Source: JARFUG01 sp050485365 | GTDB lineage: Bacteria; Desulfobacterota; Desulfuromonadia; Desulfuromonadales; JACZKF01 | Length of the DNA: 64,000 nt | NCBI GenBank assembly: GCA_050485365.1 | Contig: JBJHBH010000002.1 | Span: forward strand, 1-64,000 | Direction: 5' to 3' | Shown: positions 7,858-17,756 of the stretch, piece by piece | Layout: the number at the start of each line of letters is the position of its first letter | How positions within the stretch are numbered: the first letter of the stretch is position 1 | The notes under the pieces: generated by a model | The model's input: only the letters and a program-made list of their open reading frames with translations | What the model was told of the DNA's origin: nothing | Databases searched by the model: none | Position numbers and translations under genes: made by a program

Positions 7858-8916
7858 TTAGAAGTCGATCTGCCACTTGGCGCCAGCGAAGTAGGCGTCG
7901 CGGCCGCCTCCGTGAAGACCCGCGACGACCCCAGCAGCGGCGCGGGGCGAGGTGTTGTAGTAGGCGAATTCAGGAACCACCGTGAAGCCCTTGGCAAGGC
8001 GAACGGGGTAGTTGACGAAAGCCATCCATTTGTCGCGGTCGCTGCTTTGACCCTCGGGCTTGTCATAGGCGTAAGCGCCGCCGACATTGGCGCCGAAAGC
8101 GTTGACGGCAAGAGAGCCGCCTGCGTTAAAGACGTTCCTGCGGTTGGTAGGCTCGAAAATGGGAGCACCTTCGCCGCGGTTCAGGAGAAACGCACCGGCG
8201 TTCTGCCCCGCGTGGGCGGTTACGGCGACTTTAGCGACGCCAAGGTCGATGTTGCTGATGATGTAGGCCATCCCAGCGACGACATCGAAATCATTCCGCT
8301 CGTACCAGAGGCCGGTGACGCCCACGTTGTAGTCGAACCCGTCGACCTTGTTGGCGAAACCGACGACCAGTTGCGGCATGTAGACGTTGTTGTCATCACC
8401 GGAGGTGCTGATCGGGTCAGGCAGGTTCGCGGCAGTAGGGATGCCTGTAGGTGCATTCGGGTCCATACCAGCGAAGTAGAAGCCGTTGTCCATGGTGTAG
8501 CGAAGTTGGGCGCGGCGGCTGGAGTAGGGGACACCGTAGCCATACCCGCCTGCATCGTCGAGAACGACGCTGGGGAGGAGATAGTTGTAGGGGGTTTCGG
8601 CCTGCCCGACGAGGAGGGTGCCGGCGTCAAACTTGTAGGTACCGTAGAGGAGGCGCACATTGACGCCGGTACCGAATTCGACATGACCGCCGAGGGGACC
8701 ATCGGAGGCGCGCATCCCCAAACGGCTGTTCCCCTGAAGCCTGAAGCGCAGATCGGTGTCGTCCGTGCCGGGACCGCCGACGTTGACATTATCGGTGTGC
8801 TCATAGAAAGTGGCGAGACGGGCCGACCCGTAGAGGGTGACGTCCTTTGCGAAAGCCGGGGCGGCCATGGCGGCCATGGCGGCACATGCAACAAAAATTT
8901 TGCCGAATTTGTTCAC
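7858..8916 (-). CDS. Outer-membrane porin
   Basis: The 352-residue precursor has a signal peptide (MNKFGKIFVACAAMAAMAAP, cleaved near AFA-KD), then amphipathic strands beginning DVTLYGSARLATFYEH. This is the usual opening of Gram-negative porins. It ends in the aromatic residue of KWQIDF, as outer-membrane barrels do for BAM recognition. It forms a diffusion channel for small solutes; selectivity cannot be read. Translation starts at GTG (8916), supported by AGGAGG seven bases upstream. The gene stands alone, with its own terminator and a 450-base upstream region. Confidence 0.85.
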   Translation of the reverse strand: MNKFGKIFVACAAMAAMAAPAFAKDVTLYGSARLATFYEHTDNVNVGGPGTDDTDLRFRLQGNSRLGMRASDGPLGGHVEFGTGVNVRLLYGTYKFDAGTLLVGQAETPYNYLLPSVVLDDAGGYGYGVPYSSRRAQLRYTMDNGFYFAGMDPNAPTGIPTAANLPDPISTSGDDNNVYMPQLVVGFANKVDGFDYNVGVTGLWYERNDFDVVAGMAYIISNIDLGVAKVAVTAHAGQNAGAFLLNRGEGAPIFEPTNRRNVFNAGGSLAVNAFGANVGGAYAYDKPEGQSSDRDKWMAFVNYPVRLAKGFTVVPEFAYYNTSPRAAAGVVAGLHGGGRDAYFAGAKWQIDF

Positions 8917-9369
8917 TTTTTGCCTCCTGAATCAAAAATGTAGACGAATGGAAAACTACCTGGAACAGTTCGAGCCTGGTGGTGCTAGAAATCGAGTTCT
9001 CTTACAGCCGATCTTTTCCGACGGATCCACCTTTCCCCTCGTCGAGGTTTCGGGGCGCCGTACCAGAAACCCGGTCGGCCTTCTCTTTCCTTCACCTCCT
9101 TTCCCCTTATTGAATCGGTTCACCATTGCGTCGAAAAAGCGACGGACAGACAGATCATAAGAGTTCTTCAATTTCATTCAACAATGGTGCCAAGCCTTAG
9201 GTCTTTTGTTCTCATTGAATTACCGGAGAGCCTCTCCCGGCTGAATTCCTTCGAAAGTTGTCAATTCCCGCTTCTATACTCCATCTCTGAGGATCGGCAA
9301 AAGCGGCTGATTTCAATCCAAAGTGTGGAGCGGGCGACACATTTGTGTCGAAGCAACCACACCTGAAGA
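8917..9369 (-). other. 453-bp gene-free region upstream of the porin
   Basis: No convincing gene is present. A short frame on each strand lacks homology and a ribosome site. On the porin strand the region has a purine-rich stretch (around 9090-9110, with GGAAAGGAGGTGAAGG) and small hairpins (for example CCTCG-A-CGAGG near 9037-9047). The porin promoter is expected here, but I cannot place it. No known riboswitch class was recognised. Confidence 0.4.
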
Positions 9370-9873
9370 TCATTTCTTCTCGCTTTGCATTCCGAGAATC
9401 AGGCGTTTCAGGTCGTTTTCGGCGATGACGCTGCCGTCGCGTCGGATCTTGAAGTCCCGGTCAATGACGATCACCCTCGGGATGATATAGACGTTGTACG
9501 CCCGGCCGGCTCGGCCGTTGTCGATGAGGATCGCGTGCGGCATGGTGAGCCCCTCTCTCTCATGATGCCGGCGCACCATTTCACGCGAATCCTGAAGGTA
9601 GACCGTGACGACGGCGACGTCGTGCTCTTCAAGGAAGGGCTCGCTCCTTCGAAGCTCCGCCATCTGCTGCAGGCAGGACTGGCACGTCGTCGTGGCGAGC
9701 TTTAAAACGATGATTCGCCCCTTGAAGTCCGAAAGACGAACCTCGTTCCCCTGAAGATCCGAGATCAGGAAATCCGGCGCGGTCGTGGCGTCGTCGAGAG
9801 CCGACGCCGCTGAAGCTGCAAAGAGAAAGAGCAAAAAGCCAAGAACGCCAAGCGGGAATAAACGTGGCTTCAC
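9370..9873 (-). CDS. Exported thioredoxin-fold (TlpA/AhpC-type) protein
   Basis: The 167-residue protein has a signal sequence (MKPRLFPLGVLGFLLFLFAA) and a thioredoxin/peroxiredoxin fold: APDFLISDLQGNEVRLSDFK, then IIVLKLATTTCQSCLQQM with a CxxC pair at Cys-Gln-Ser-Cys. The cis-Pro region is YNVYIIPRVIVID, where Ile-Ile-Pro precedes the sheet. Such proteins reduce or relay disulfides in the periplasm, often for cytochrome c maturation; the partner is unknown. CQSC differs from the usual CxPC of TlpA/ResA. Two tandem promoters and a perfect palindrome lie upstream, implying regulated expression. Confidence 0.8.
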   Translation of the reverse strand: MKPRLFPLGVLGFLLFLFAASAASALDDATTAPDFLISDLQGNEVRLSDFKGRIIVLKLATTTCQSCLQQMAELRRSEPFLEEHDVAVVTVYLQDSREMVRRHHEREGLTMPHAILIDNGRAGRAYNVYIIPRVIVIDRDFKIRRDGSVIAENDLKRLILGMQSEKK

Positions 9874-9941
9874 GAGAGGTTCCGATCGTTTTGCGATGCC
9901 GAGATCATGGCCTGAGCCCCGCCTCTCATGAAGCTTTACAC

Positions 9942-10026
9942 GGTGTTCTAAAATCGGTTTCCTAACCTAATTATTTTAGAACACCCTGTCAAGGCTTAAA
10001 GTAATACCACCCCTTAATGATGTCAA
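9942..10026 (-). promoter_or_regulatory. Tandem sigma70 promoters with a perfect 13-bp operator-like inverted repeat
   Basis: On the minus strand, TTGACA (10026-10021) with a 17-base spacer leads to TACTTT (10003-9998). TTGACA (9992-9987) with a 17-base spacer leads to TAGGTT (9969-9964). Arms GGTGTTCTAAAAT (9942-9954) and ATTTTAGAACACC (9973-9985) are perfectly inverted, 18 bases apart. One arm lies in the spacer of the second promoter and the other just downstream, an arrangement suited to a repressor. The controlled gene would be the thioredoxin-fold protein. Confidence 0.65.
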
Positions 10027-10137
10027 TATTTTTCGACAAAAGGCACGAAAAAGGGGCTTATTCGGATGAATGGTACAACATGGCGAAACAGTTTAGCTTT
10101 ATGGGACCATTTGTCCACCTCGCGCACGAAAAAAGTT

Positions 10138-10545
10138 CTAGTGTCCGCCACCCCGACAGAGCTCCGTGAGGACCCCCCCCGTGGACTTGGGGTGCAGAAA
10201 GGCGATGCTCGTCCCGTGCGCTCCTTTGCGGGGGACTTCATCGATGAGGCGCACTCCTTCGGCCTTCATGGCGGCCAGGGCCTGTTCCAGGTCGTCGACT
10301 TCGTAAGCGAGATGGTGCACTCCCTCGCCGTTCTTCTCCAGGAATTTTGCCACCGGGGAGTCGGCAGAGGTCGGTTCGAGGAGCTCGATGCGGCTCTCGC
10401 CGATGACGAAGAAGGCGACGCGGACCTTCTGCTCGGCGACTTCCTCGGTCCCTTCGAAGGTCATGCCGAGAGCGTCGCGGTAGAAAGGAACCGACGCGTC
10501 GATGCTTTTGACGGCGATGCCGATGTGGTTGATTTTTTTGAGCAT
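10138..10545 (-). CDS. mce: Methylmalonyl-CoA epimerase
   Basis: The 135-residue protein has two glyoxalase/VOC-type repeats: MLKKINHIGIAVKSIDASV with the first metal His, the acidic metal ligand in RIELLEPTS, GVHHLAYEVDDLEQAL with the second His, and GGVLTEL with the last Glu. It interconverts the (S) and (R) forms of methylmalonyl-CoA, linking the carboxylase product to the mutase. It is last in the minus-strand propionate locus, 43 bases after meaB. Length and motifs match the family. Confidence 0.93.
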   Translation of the reverse strand: MLKKINHIGIAVKSIDASVPFYRDALGMTFEGTEEVAEQKVRVAFFVIGESRIELLEPTSADSPVAKFLEKNGEGVHHLAYEVDDLEQALAAMKAEGVRLIDEVPRKGAHGTSIAFLHPKSTGGVLTELCRGGGH

Positions 10546-10588
10546 GTTAAATCCTTCTTGAAAATGGAGGGCAGGGGATTTCCCTGAC

Positions 10589-11557
10589 CTACGCCCTGAA
10601 CACTTCGAGGAGCCTTCGGGAGGCGGCCGAGGGAGTCGTCGTGCCGTCGGCGACGGCCTGCCGGATCTGTGGAAAAATCTCGCCGACCCCCGGGTGGTGC
10701 AGGAAGAGATCCTTGAGGTCGTCCATCACGAGCCCCCACATCCACTCCACGGCCTGCTTGCGGCGGCGCTGGTCGAATTCGCCGCTCTCGCGCATGGCGC
10801 CGCGAAAGCGCTCCAACATCCCCCAGACCTCGTCCATCCCCTGCTTTTTCAGGGCGCTGGTGGTCAGCACCGGGACCTGCCACTGGGTGCTGCGGGGGCG
10901 CAGGATGTGCAGAGCGTTGAGGTATTGGCTTTTGGCAAGCTCGGTCTTGTGGGCGTCGATGTCGGCCTTGTTGATGACGATGGCGTCGGCGAGCTCCATC
11001 ACCCCCTTCTTGATCCCCTGCAGCTCGTCGCCGGCGGTGGCGAGCTGCAGCAGCAGGAAGAAGTCGACCATGGAGGCGACGGTCGTCTCGGACTGCCCCA
11101 CCCCGACGGTCTCGACGATGACGACGTCGTAGCCGGCCGCCTCGCACAGCAGCATCGTCTCGCGGGTGCGCCGGGCGACGCCGCCGAGGGTGGCCCCGGC
11201 GGGGGAGGGGCGGATGAAGGCGTTGGGGTCGCGGCACAGCTCTTCCATGCGCGTCTTGTCGCCGAGGATGCTTCCGCCGGTGATCTGCGAGGAGGGGTCG
11301 ACGGCCAGGACGGCGACCTTGTGCCCGGCGGCGGTGAGGTGCGTGCCGAAGGACTCGATGAAGGTGCTTTTGCCGACCCCGGGGACGCCGGTGATGCCGA
11401 TGCGCAGGGAGTTGCCGGTATGCGGCAGGAGGCGGTCGAGAAGATCCGCCGCCCGCCGCATGTCCTGGGGCCTGTTGCTCTCGATGAGGGTGATCCCCTT
11501 GCCGATGGCCCGGATGTTCCCCTGCAGAATCCTGTCGTAGAGCTCGTCAGGGTTCAT
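10589..11557 (-). CDS. meaB: Methylmalonyl-CoA mutase-associated G-protein chaperone MeaB
   Basis: The 322-residue SIMIBI-class GTPase has the Walker A loop GITGVPGVGKSTFIE, then AVDPSSQITGGSILGDKTRM, IVETVGVGQSET with the Walker B region, and VINKADIDAHK as the G4 base-specificity motif. MeaB protects methylmalonyl-CoA mutase and controls loading of adenosylcobalamin. Its position next to the mutase gene supports this over the related urease or hydrogenase chaperones. The 122-base gap to the mutase gene is almost filled by a palindromic repeat. Confidence 0.94.
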   Translation of the reverse strand: MNPDELYDRILQGNIRAIGKGITLIESNRPQDMRRAADLLDRLLPHTGNSLRIGITGVPGVGKSTFIESFGTHLTAAGHKVAVLAVDPSSQITGGSILGDKTRMEELCRDPNAFIRPSPAGATLGGVARRTRETMLLCEAAGYDVVIVETVGVGQSETTVASMVDFFLLLQLATAGDELQGIKKGVMELADAIVINKADIDAHKTELAKSQYLNALHILRPRSTQWQVPVLTTSALKKQGMDEVWGMLERFRGAMRESGEFDQRRRKQAVEWMWGLVMDDLKDLFLHHPGVGEIFPQIRQAVADGTTTPSAASRRLLEVFRA

Positions 11558-11561
11558 CTTT

Positions 11562-11673
11562 GTACCTGTTCAGCATGGGGTCCCAACTCCCATGCCAAGG
11601 GACGCTTTTCGCCGTCCAAGGCGCCAGACACCCTTGTCATGTGAGCCGCGACCCCACAAAGTGAATAGGTACT
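11562..11673 (-). repeat. Palindromic intergenic element, copy A (112 bp)
   Basis: This copy sits between mcm and meaB inside the operon. Its ends are GTACC and GGTAC. The minus strand reads TGGGGTC...GGCTCACATG near one end and CATGGGAG...GACCCCA near the other, so the arms pair. It lacks the extra internal segment of about 24 bp present in copies B and D. Related copies are at 37780, 50534, 60065 and 62249, and a divergent relative is at 13869. Confidence 0.85.
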
Positions 11674-11679
11674 CATCTT

Positions 11680-13824
<2,145 letters not shown>

Positions 13825-13868
13825 CACGTAACCTCACAGGAAAAATTTTTTAAATTTACGTTCGCCAA

Positions 13869-13977
13869 AAGGGTCTCGGGGCGCCCACGCAGAGGGTGTC
13901 TGGCGCCCGGATGGCGCCAGTCAAGCCCCCAGGGATGGGTTCATGGCGTCCCTCGGAGTGGGGGGCGCGAGACCCTT
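13869..13977. repeat. Divergent relative of the palindromic element (copy F)
   Basis: The ends AAGGGTCTCG (13869-13878) and CGAGACCCTT (13968-13977) are perfectly inverted. The interior carries GGTGTCTGGCGCC and GGCGCCAGTCAAGC, words shared with copy B. The terminal arms differ from the other copies. It lies in the 257-base gap between the HTH-cupin gene and mcm. The rest of the gap holds an AT run (13843-13858) and no gene. Confidence 0.65.
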
Positions 13978-14081
13978 CTCCACGGCTGCCGAATCGTCGT
14001 TATGTCTAACTTCTCTGACCCCATAAAGGAGAGCGATCGGGCTCGGCCGATCCCCCGCTCCTCGATGTACCGAAGCCTTGC

Positions 14082-14648
14082 TCAGCGGGTAACGACCGCC
14101 AGAACCTGAACCTCTTCGCCGTCGGCGGCCAGGAGCCGGTGGCGCAGCGAGGAGTCGAAGTAGACCGCGTCGCCCGCCTCGAGGAAGAGGTGCTCCTCTT
14201 CGAGGATGACCTCGGCGCGCCCCTTGAGGATGAGGAGAAACTCCTCCCCCTCGTGGTTGTAGAGGGTGTCGTCGGTGGCCCGCTCGCTGATGGTGAGCAT
14301 GAACGGCTCCATCTTCTTGTTTCGCTTGCGAAAGGAGAGGGCCTCGTAGGTGTAGCCGTGCCCCGTCCCCATGGGGGAGATGACGCGGCTGACGATGCGC
14401 CGGTCGTCGGCGTGCACGACCTCGTAGCGAAGATCACCCTCCTCCTCCTCGAAGAAGAAGCTCATCTTCACGTCGAAGAATCGGGCGATCTTCGACAGCG
14501 TGGCGATCGGCGGCGAGACGTTGTTGTTCTCGATCTGGGAGATGAGGGCCGGCGAAAAGCCGGTCTCCCGGGCTACGTCCTGCAGGGTCAGCTTGCGCGC
14601 CTTGCGCAGCCTCTTGATCTTCGATCCGATATCGTATTCTGTCGTCAT
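14082..14648 (-). CDS. XRE-family regulator with C-terminal cupin sensor
   Basis: The 188-residue protein has an N-terminal helix-turn-helix (residues 8-62: IKRLRKARKLTLQDVARETG, then SPALISQIENNNVSPPIATL) and a C-terminal cupin barrel (about 110-185: HEGEEFLLILKGRAEVILEE, then GDAVYFDSSLRHRLLA). In this architecture the cupin binds a small molecule and switches DNA binding. Its place between the carboxylase and mutase genes suggests it controls the propionate pathway and senses a pathway metabolite. The AT-rich palindromes at 19607-19658 are a candidate target. A strong hairpin just upstream may lower its transcription relative to the carboxylase. Confidence 0.87.
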   Translation of the reverse strand: MTTEYDIGSKIKRLRKARKLTLQDVARETGFSPALISQIENNNVSPPIATLSKIARFFDVKMSFFFEEEEGDLRYEVVHADDRRIVSRVISPMGTGHGYTYEALSFRKRNKKMEPFMLTISERATDDTLYNHEGEEFLLILKGRAEVILEEEHLFLEAGDAVYFDSSLRHRLLAADGEEVQVLAVVTR

Positions 14649-14671
14649 ATAAAAACCAGTAAGTCTCCACC

Positions 14672-14704
14672 CGGAAACAGTCCGGGTGGAGACTCGGTTG
14701 TCGC
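14672..14704 (-). terminator. Perfect 14-bp hairpin between carboxylase and regulator genes
   Basis: AGTCTCCACCCGGA (14672-14685) and TCCGGGTGGAGACT (14691-14704) pair without mismatch around a five-base loop. On the minus strand the stem is followed after six bases by five T residues. It probably ends part of the transcripts or protects the carboxylase messages. Confidence 0.65.
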
Positions 14705-14728
14705 TAACGTTTCAAGGTGGTGCCGACC

Positions 14729-17686
14729 TTATTTCACCCGCTGCATCGCAACGGCCTCGCGCGGCGCGGCCGAAGCGCTCCCCGGCGAATCGCCGTTGTG
14801 GAGGCTTTCGGGGAGGACGCTCTTGAGGTAGTCGCCCGTGACGGTCTGCTTCTGCTTGGCGAGCTCCTTGGGGTCGACCTCGACGAACTTCTCGTCGGGG
14901 GTGACTTTGAAGATCGGCTGCCCTTTTTGCACGATGGTGCCGTCGCCGCCCTCGATGAGGATCTTGTCGATGGTCCCGGAGAAGGGGGCGGGGACCTTGT
15001 TGAACATCTTCATGACCTCGAGGATGAACAGAGGCTGCCCCTTTACGAAGTGCATCCCCTCGGTGACGAAGGGGGGCATCCCCGGCGCCTCCTGGCCGTA
15101 GTACATCCCGCCGCCCGGCGTGACGATCTCGTCGGCCTTGGTGGCGGGGGGCGGCACGAGGACTTTTTTCATCGCCGCCTGCAGGTCGGGGTCGTTGAGG
15201 TACTGGGGGATCGTCACCTCCAGGTCGTCCTCGACGCGGAAGGCGTAGAAGTCGGTGTTCACGGCGATGAGGCACAGGATGCCGAGGAGCTCGTTGCCGA
15301 TCTCGAAACCGACGTGGGCGGCGCGGATCTTCTCCCACGTCTGCGCGTCGTATCCGCCCTGCGGCGCTTCCTCGGCGAGGATGGCGTTGAGCTTGACGAA
15401 CTCCTCCTTCTTCAGGCCGAACTTGTTGCGCAGCTCGGCGTAGAAGGCCAGCGCGCTCTCGAGCAGATCGCGGTCGTGGGACCAGATGATCTCGGCGGCC
15501 GGAGCGTCCTCGCGCCACGTCATGTTGAGGTACTCGTACGTCTCCTGCAGCACCACCAGGGGGTTGCGCTGCCAGCGCACCTTGCCGTCCTCGACGACGA
15601 AGTTCTTGCGGTTCAGGCTCAGCCACCCCGAGAGCAGATGCGGATCGGTGAGGAGCATCTCGATGGGGCGGGTCAGCAGCGTCCCCTTGCGGTCAAGGGT
15701 CTCGGAGACCTCCTTCACGATGTCGGGAGTGTCTGCGTAGAGCTTGGCGTAGTGCTTCTTCATCGCCAAAAAGGCGTAGACGATGTCGATCTTGTTCGCC
15801 TCTTCCTTGAGCTTGCCGACCAGGGTGAGGTAAGGCACGACGAAGCGGGTCGTCGGCTTGGCCATGACGTTGTTGCCGAGGAACCAGTTGACGAGGCCGT
15901 AGTGGAATTCGAGGTTGGTGGCGAGATTGTTCCCCCGCAGCACGGTGCTGCGCAGCACTCTGGAGAGGTGCTCGTAGCTCGACACCCGATCATCGCCCTT
16001 GGTCAGCAGCAGCGCGATGTTGGAGTCGTAGGCGCCAGCCAGGTGATAGCGCATGAACTGGCCGGTGTCGGGGTTGGGGATGCTGATCCCCTGGTCGTCG
16101 CGGATCTCCCCCTCGATCGGCTTGGACCAGTAGCGGATGACGCCGCCGGCGCTCGGCGAAAGCGAAGCGTCGGTGGCGTTCAGGCGCGCCTCGGCGGCGG
16201 CGCCGAAGCGGCGGAAGCGCTCGGGGCGCGGCAGGCGCTCTTTGTGCATCGCCAGAATCGCCATCGCCTCGACCAGCGACTCGACGACGAAGTAGTCGTT
16301 GGGATCGTCGGGGTTGGTGAACTTGAGGCTGTAGACGAGCTCGGTGACGCGGTGCTCGACCTGGATGCGGGTGTTCACCTCCATGAAGTAGTGGCGGTCG
16401 CGGTCGACGATGCACTCGAAGGTCGAGGCCGAGTCGAGGCCGACGGCGACGCCGAAGCGCTCCGACTCCTCCTCCATGCGCTTGAGGACCTTCAAATCCG
16501 ACTCGAGGGCGACGGCCTGCGCGTCGAGGCCGGCCTCCTTCGCCTTGGCGATCTCCTCGGCGAGGGCCTCCTGGGTGACGGAGATCTCGAGCAGCTTCTG
16601 CTCGTGCATCTGCAGCGAGCAGTCGCGTCCGCCCAGGGCGATGGTCCACTGGCCGTTGCCCAGCAGCTGAATCTCGTTGTGGCGGGTCTGCTCGATGTTG
16701 AGCTCGATGAGGACGTTCTTGTTGTCGCCGACGCCGTTGGCCTTGACCTCGCCGAGGATCTCGCGCACCAGGCCGGGGGCGGCCGCGGCGGCGTCTTTGA
16801 TCTGCTTGTCGGTGGGGTTCTTGGTCATCAGCAGCGAGGCGCCCAGGATGCGCTGCCCCTTGCCGCCGCCGCCGCCGATCGCCTTCAGGCGAATCCGCGC
16901 GCCGGGGTAGTTGCGGAACATCGCGGCGCACTCGTGCTCGACCTGCGCGCACAGCTCCTCAATGGAGTACAGATCGATCCCCTTTGCGTAGGAGGCGAAG
17001 AGGATCGGATCGGCGAGCTCTTCGAGGGTGAGGCTCTCGTCGTCCAGAATCTTCTGTTCGACCTTGAGCCCCTCGGCCTTCACCAGCGCCAGGAGCGCCT
17101 CGCGGCTGGGATGCTTCTTCACCAGGGTGCGGGCGGTGACGTTGTCGATTCCCGGGGTGACCGAGACGTTGACCTGCAGGGCGGTGCGCTTGGCCTCGTC
17201 CTTCTTGCCGGCGGCGCGCTGGGTCTTGGAGCAGGGGCCGATGAACTTGAGCCCCGCGTCCTCGATGGCGGCGACGAACTCGTCGTCCTCGGCCATGAAG
17301 CCGTAGCCGGCGAAGATCGAGTCGTAGCCGTTGTCCTTGGCGATGGCGATGATCTGCTGGATGCGCTCGACGCGCTCCTCCTTGGAGGCCCCGGTGTAGT
17401 CGGGGACCCGGTGGACGCGGCTGTTGGAGGTGAGGCGGCGCAGCTCGGGCGACAGGGCGTTGGGGTAGACGATGGAGTCCTTCTCCGACAACAGGATGCC
17501 GTAGTGGGTGATCCCCATCTCGTCGTAGACGTCCATCGTCTCTTTGCGGATCGGGCCGCGGCAGACGATGAGGGGTTTGAGCTCTTCGCAGGAGAAGGAG
17601 CGCACCCACGCCGAGGAGGAGGCGCTCAGGCGGCGGTCTCTATGGATGAGGGGGTTGTTCGTATAGTAGTCGATTGTCTGTGCCAT
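14729..17686 (-). CDS. Acyl-CoA (propionyl-CoA) carboxylase, biotin carboxylase + biotin carrier subunit
   Basis: The 985-residue protein has a biotin-carboxylase module (GYGFMAEDDEFVAAIEDAGL, IGPCSKTQRAAGKKDEAKRT, then IRLKAIGGGGGKGQRI as the ATP-grasp Gly loop, VEVNTRIQVEHRVTE-like MEVNTRIQVEHRVTELVYSL), a long middle region, and a biotinyl domain with EVMKM, whose Lys near 893 is biotinylated. It carboxylates biotin for transfer by the partner subunit encoded just upstream. About 55 extra residues follow the biotinyl domain, ending in an Ala/Pro-rich tail, which is unusual. The context with mutase, epimerase and MeaB points to propionyl-CoA as acceptor. Start 17686 has GGAGAG upstream. A small hairpin (17727-17750) separates it from the partner gene. 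Confidence 0.85.
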   Translation of the reverse strand: MAQTIDYYTNNPLIHRDRRLSASSSAWVRSFSCEELKPLIVCRGPIRKETMDVYDEMGITHYGILLSEKDSIVYPNALSPELRRLTSNSRVHRVPDYTGASKEERVERIQQIIAIAKDNGYDSIFAGYGFMAEDDEFVAAIEDAGLKFIGPCSKTQRAAGKKDEAKRTALQVNVSVTPGIDNVTARTLVKKHPSREALLALVKAEGLKVEQKILDDESLTLEELADPILFASYAKGIDLYSIEELCAQVEHECAAMFRNYPGARIRLKAIGGGGGKGQRILGASLLMTKNPTDKQIKDAAAAAPGLVREILGEVKANGVGDNKNVLIELNIEQTRHNEIQLLGNGQWTIALGGRDCSLQMHEQKLLEISVTQEALAEEIAKAKEAGLDAQAVALESDLKVLKRMEEESERFGVAVGLDSASTFECIVDRDRHYFMEVNTRIQVEHRVTELVYSLKFTNPDDPNDYFVVESLVEAMAILAMHKERLPRPERFRRFGAAAEARLNATDASLSPSAGGVIRYWSKPIEGEIRDDQGISIPNPDTGQFMRYHLAGAYDSNIALLLTKGDDRVSSYEHLSRVLRSTVLRGNNLATNLEFHYGLVNWFLGNNVMAKPTTRFVVPYLTLVGKLKEEANKIDIVYAFLAMKKHYAKLYADTPDIVKEVSETLDRKGTLLTRPIEMLLTDPHLLSGWLSLNRKNFVVEDGKVRWQRNPLVVLQETYEYLNMTWREDAPAAEIIWSHDRDLLESALAFYAELRNKFGLKKEEFVKLNAILAEEAPQGGYDAQTWEKIRAAHVGFEIGNELLGILCLIAVNTDFYAFRVEDDLEVTIPQYLNDPDLQAAMKKVLVPPPATKADEIVTPGGGMYYGQEAPGMPPFVTEGMHFVKGQPLFILEVMKMFNKVPAPFSGTIDKILIEGGDGTIVQKGQPIFKVTPDEKFVEVDPKELAKQKQTVTGDYLKSVLPESLHNGDSPGSASAAPREAVAMQRVK

Positions 17687-17756
17687 CGGTGTCTCTCCAG
17701 TGGTTTTCGTTCGGTTCGCAAAATCCGGGGATCAAAAGCCTTTGAGCCCCCGACCT

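Noticed and set aside
8917..9160. Possible c-di-GMP or other riboswitch in the porin leader
   Set aside because: The region is purine-rich with small hairpins, but none of the conserved riboswitch core words I know could be found.
9184..9366. 60-codon frame on the plus strand upstream of the porin
   Set aside because: No ribosome site, no signal or motif, and typical chance length for a less GC-rich gap.
13828..14081. Cobalamin riboswitch upstream of mcm
   Set aside because: No B12-box-like sequence. The gap is explained by a palindromic element and an AT run.
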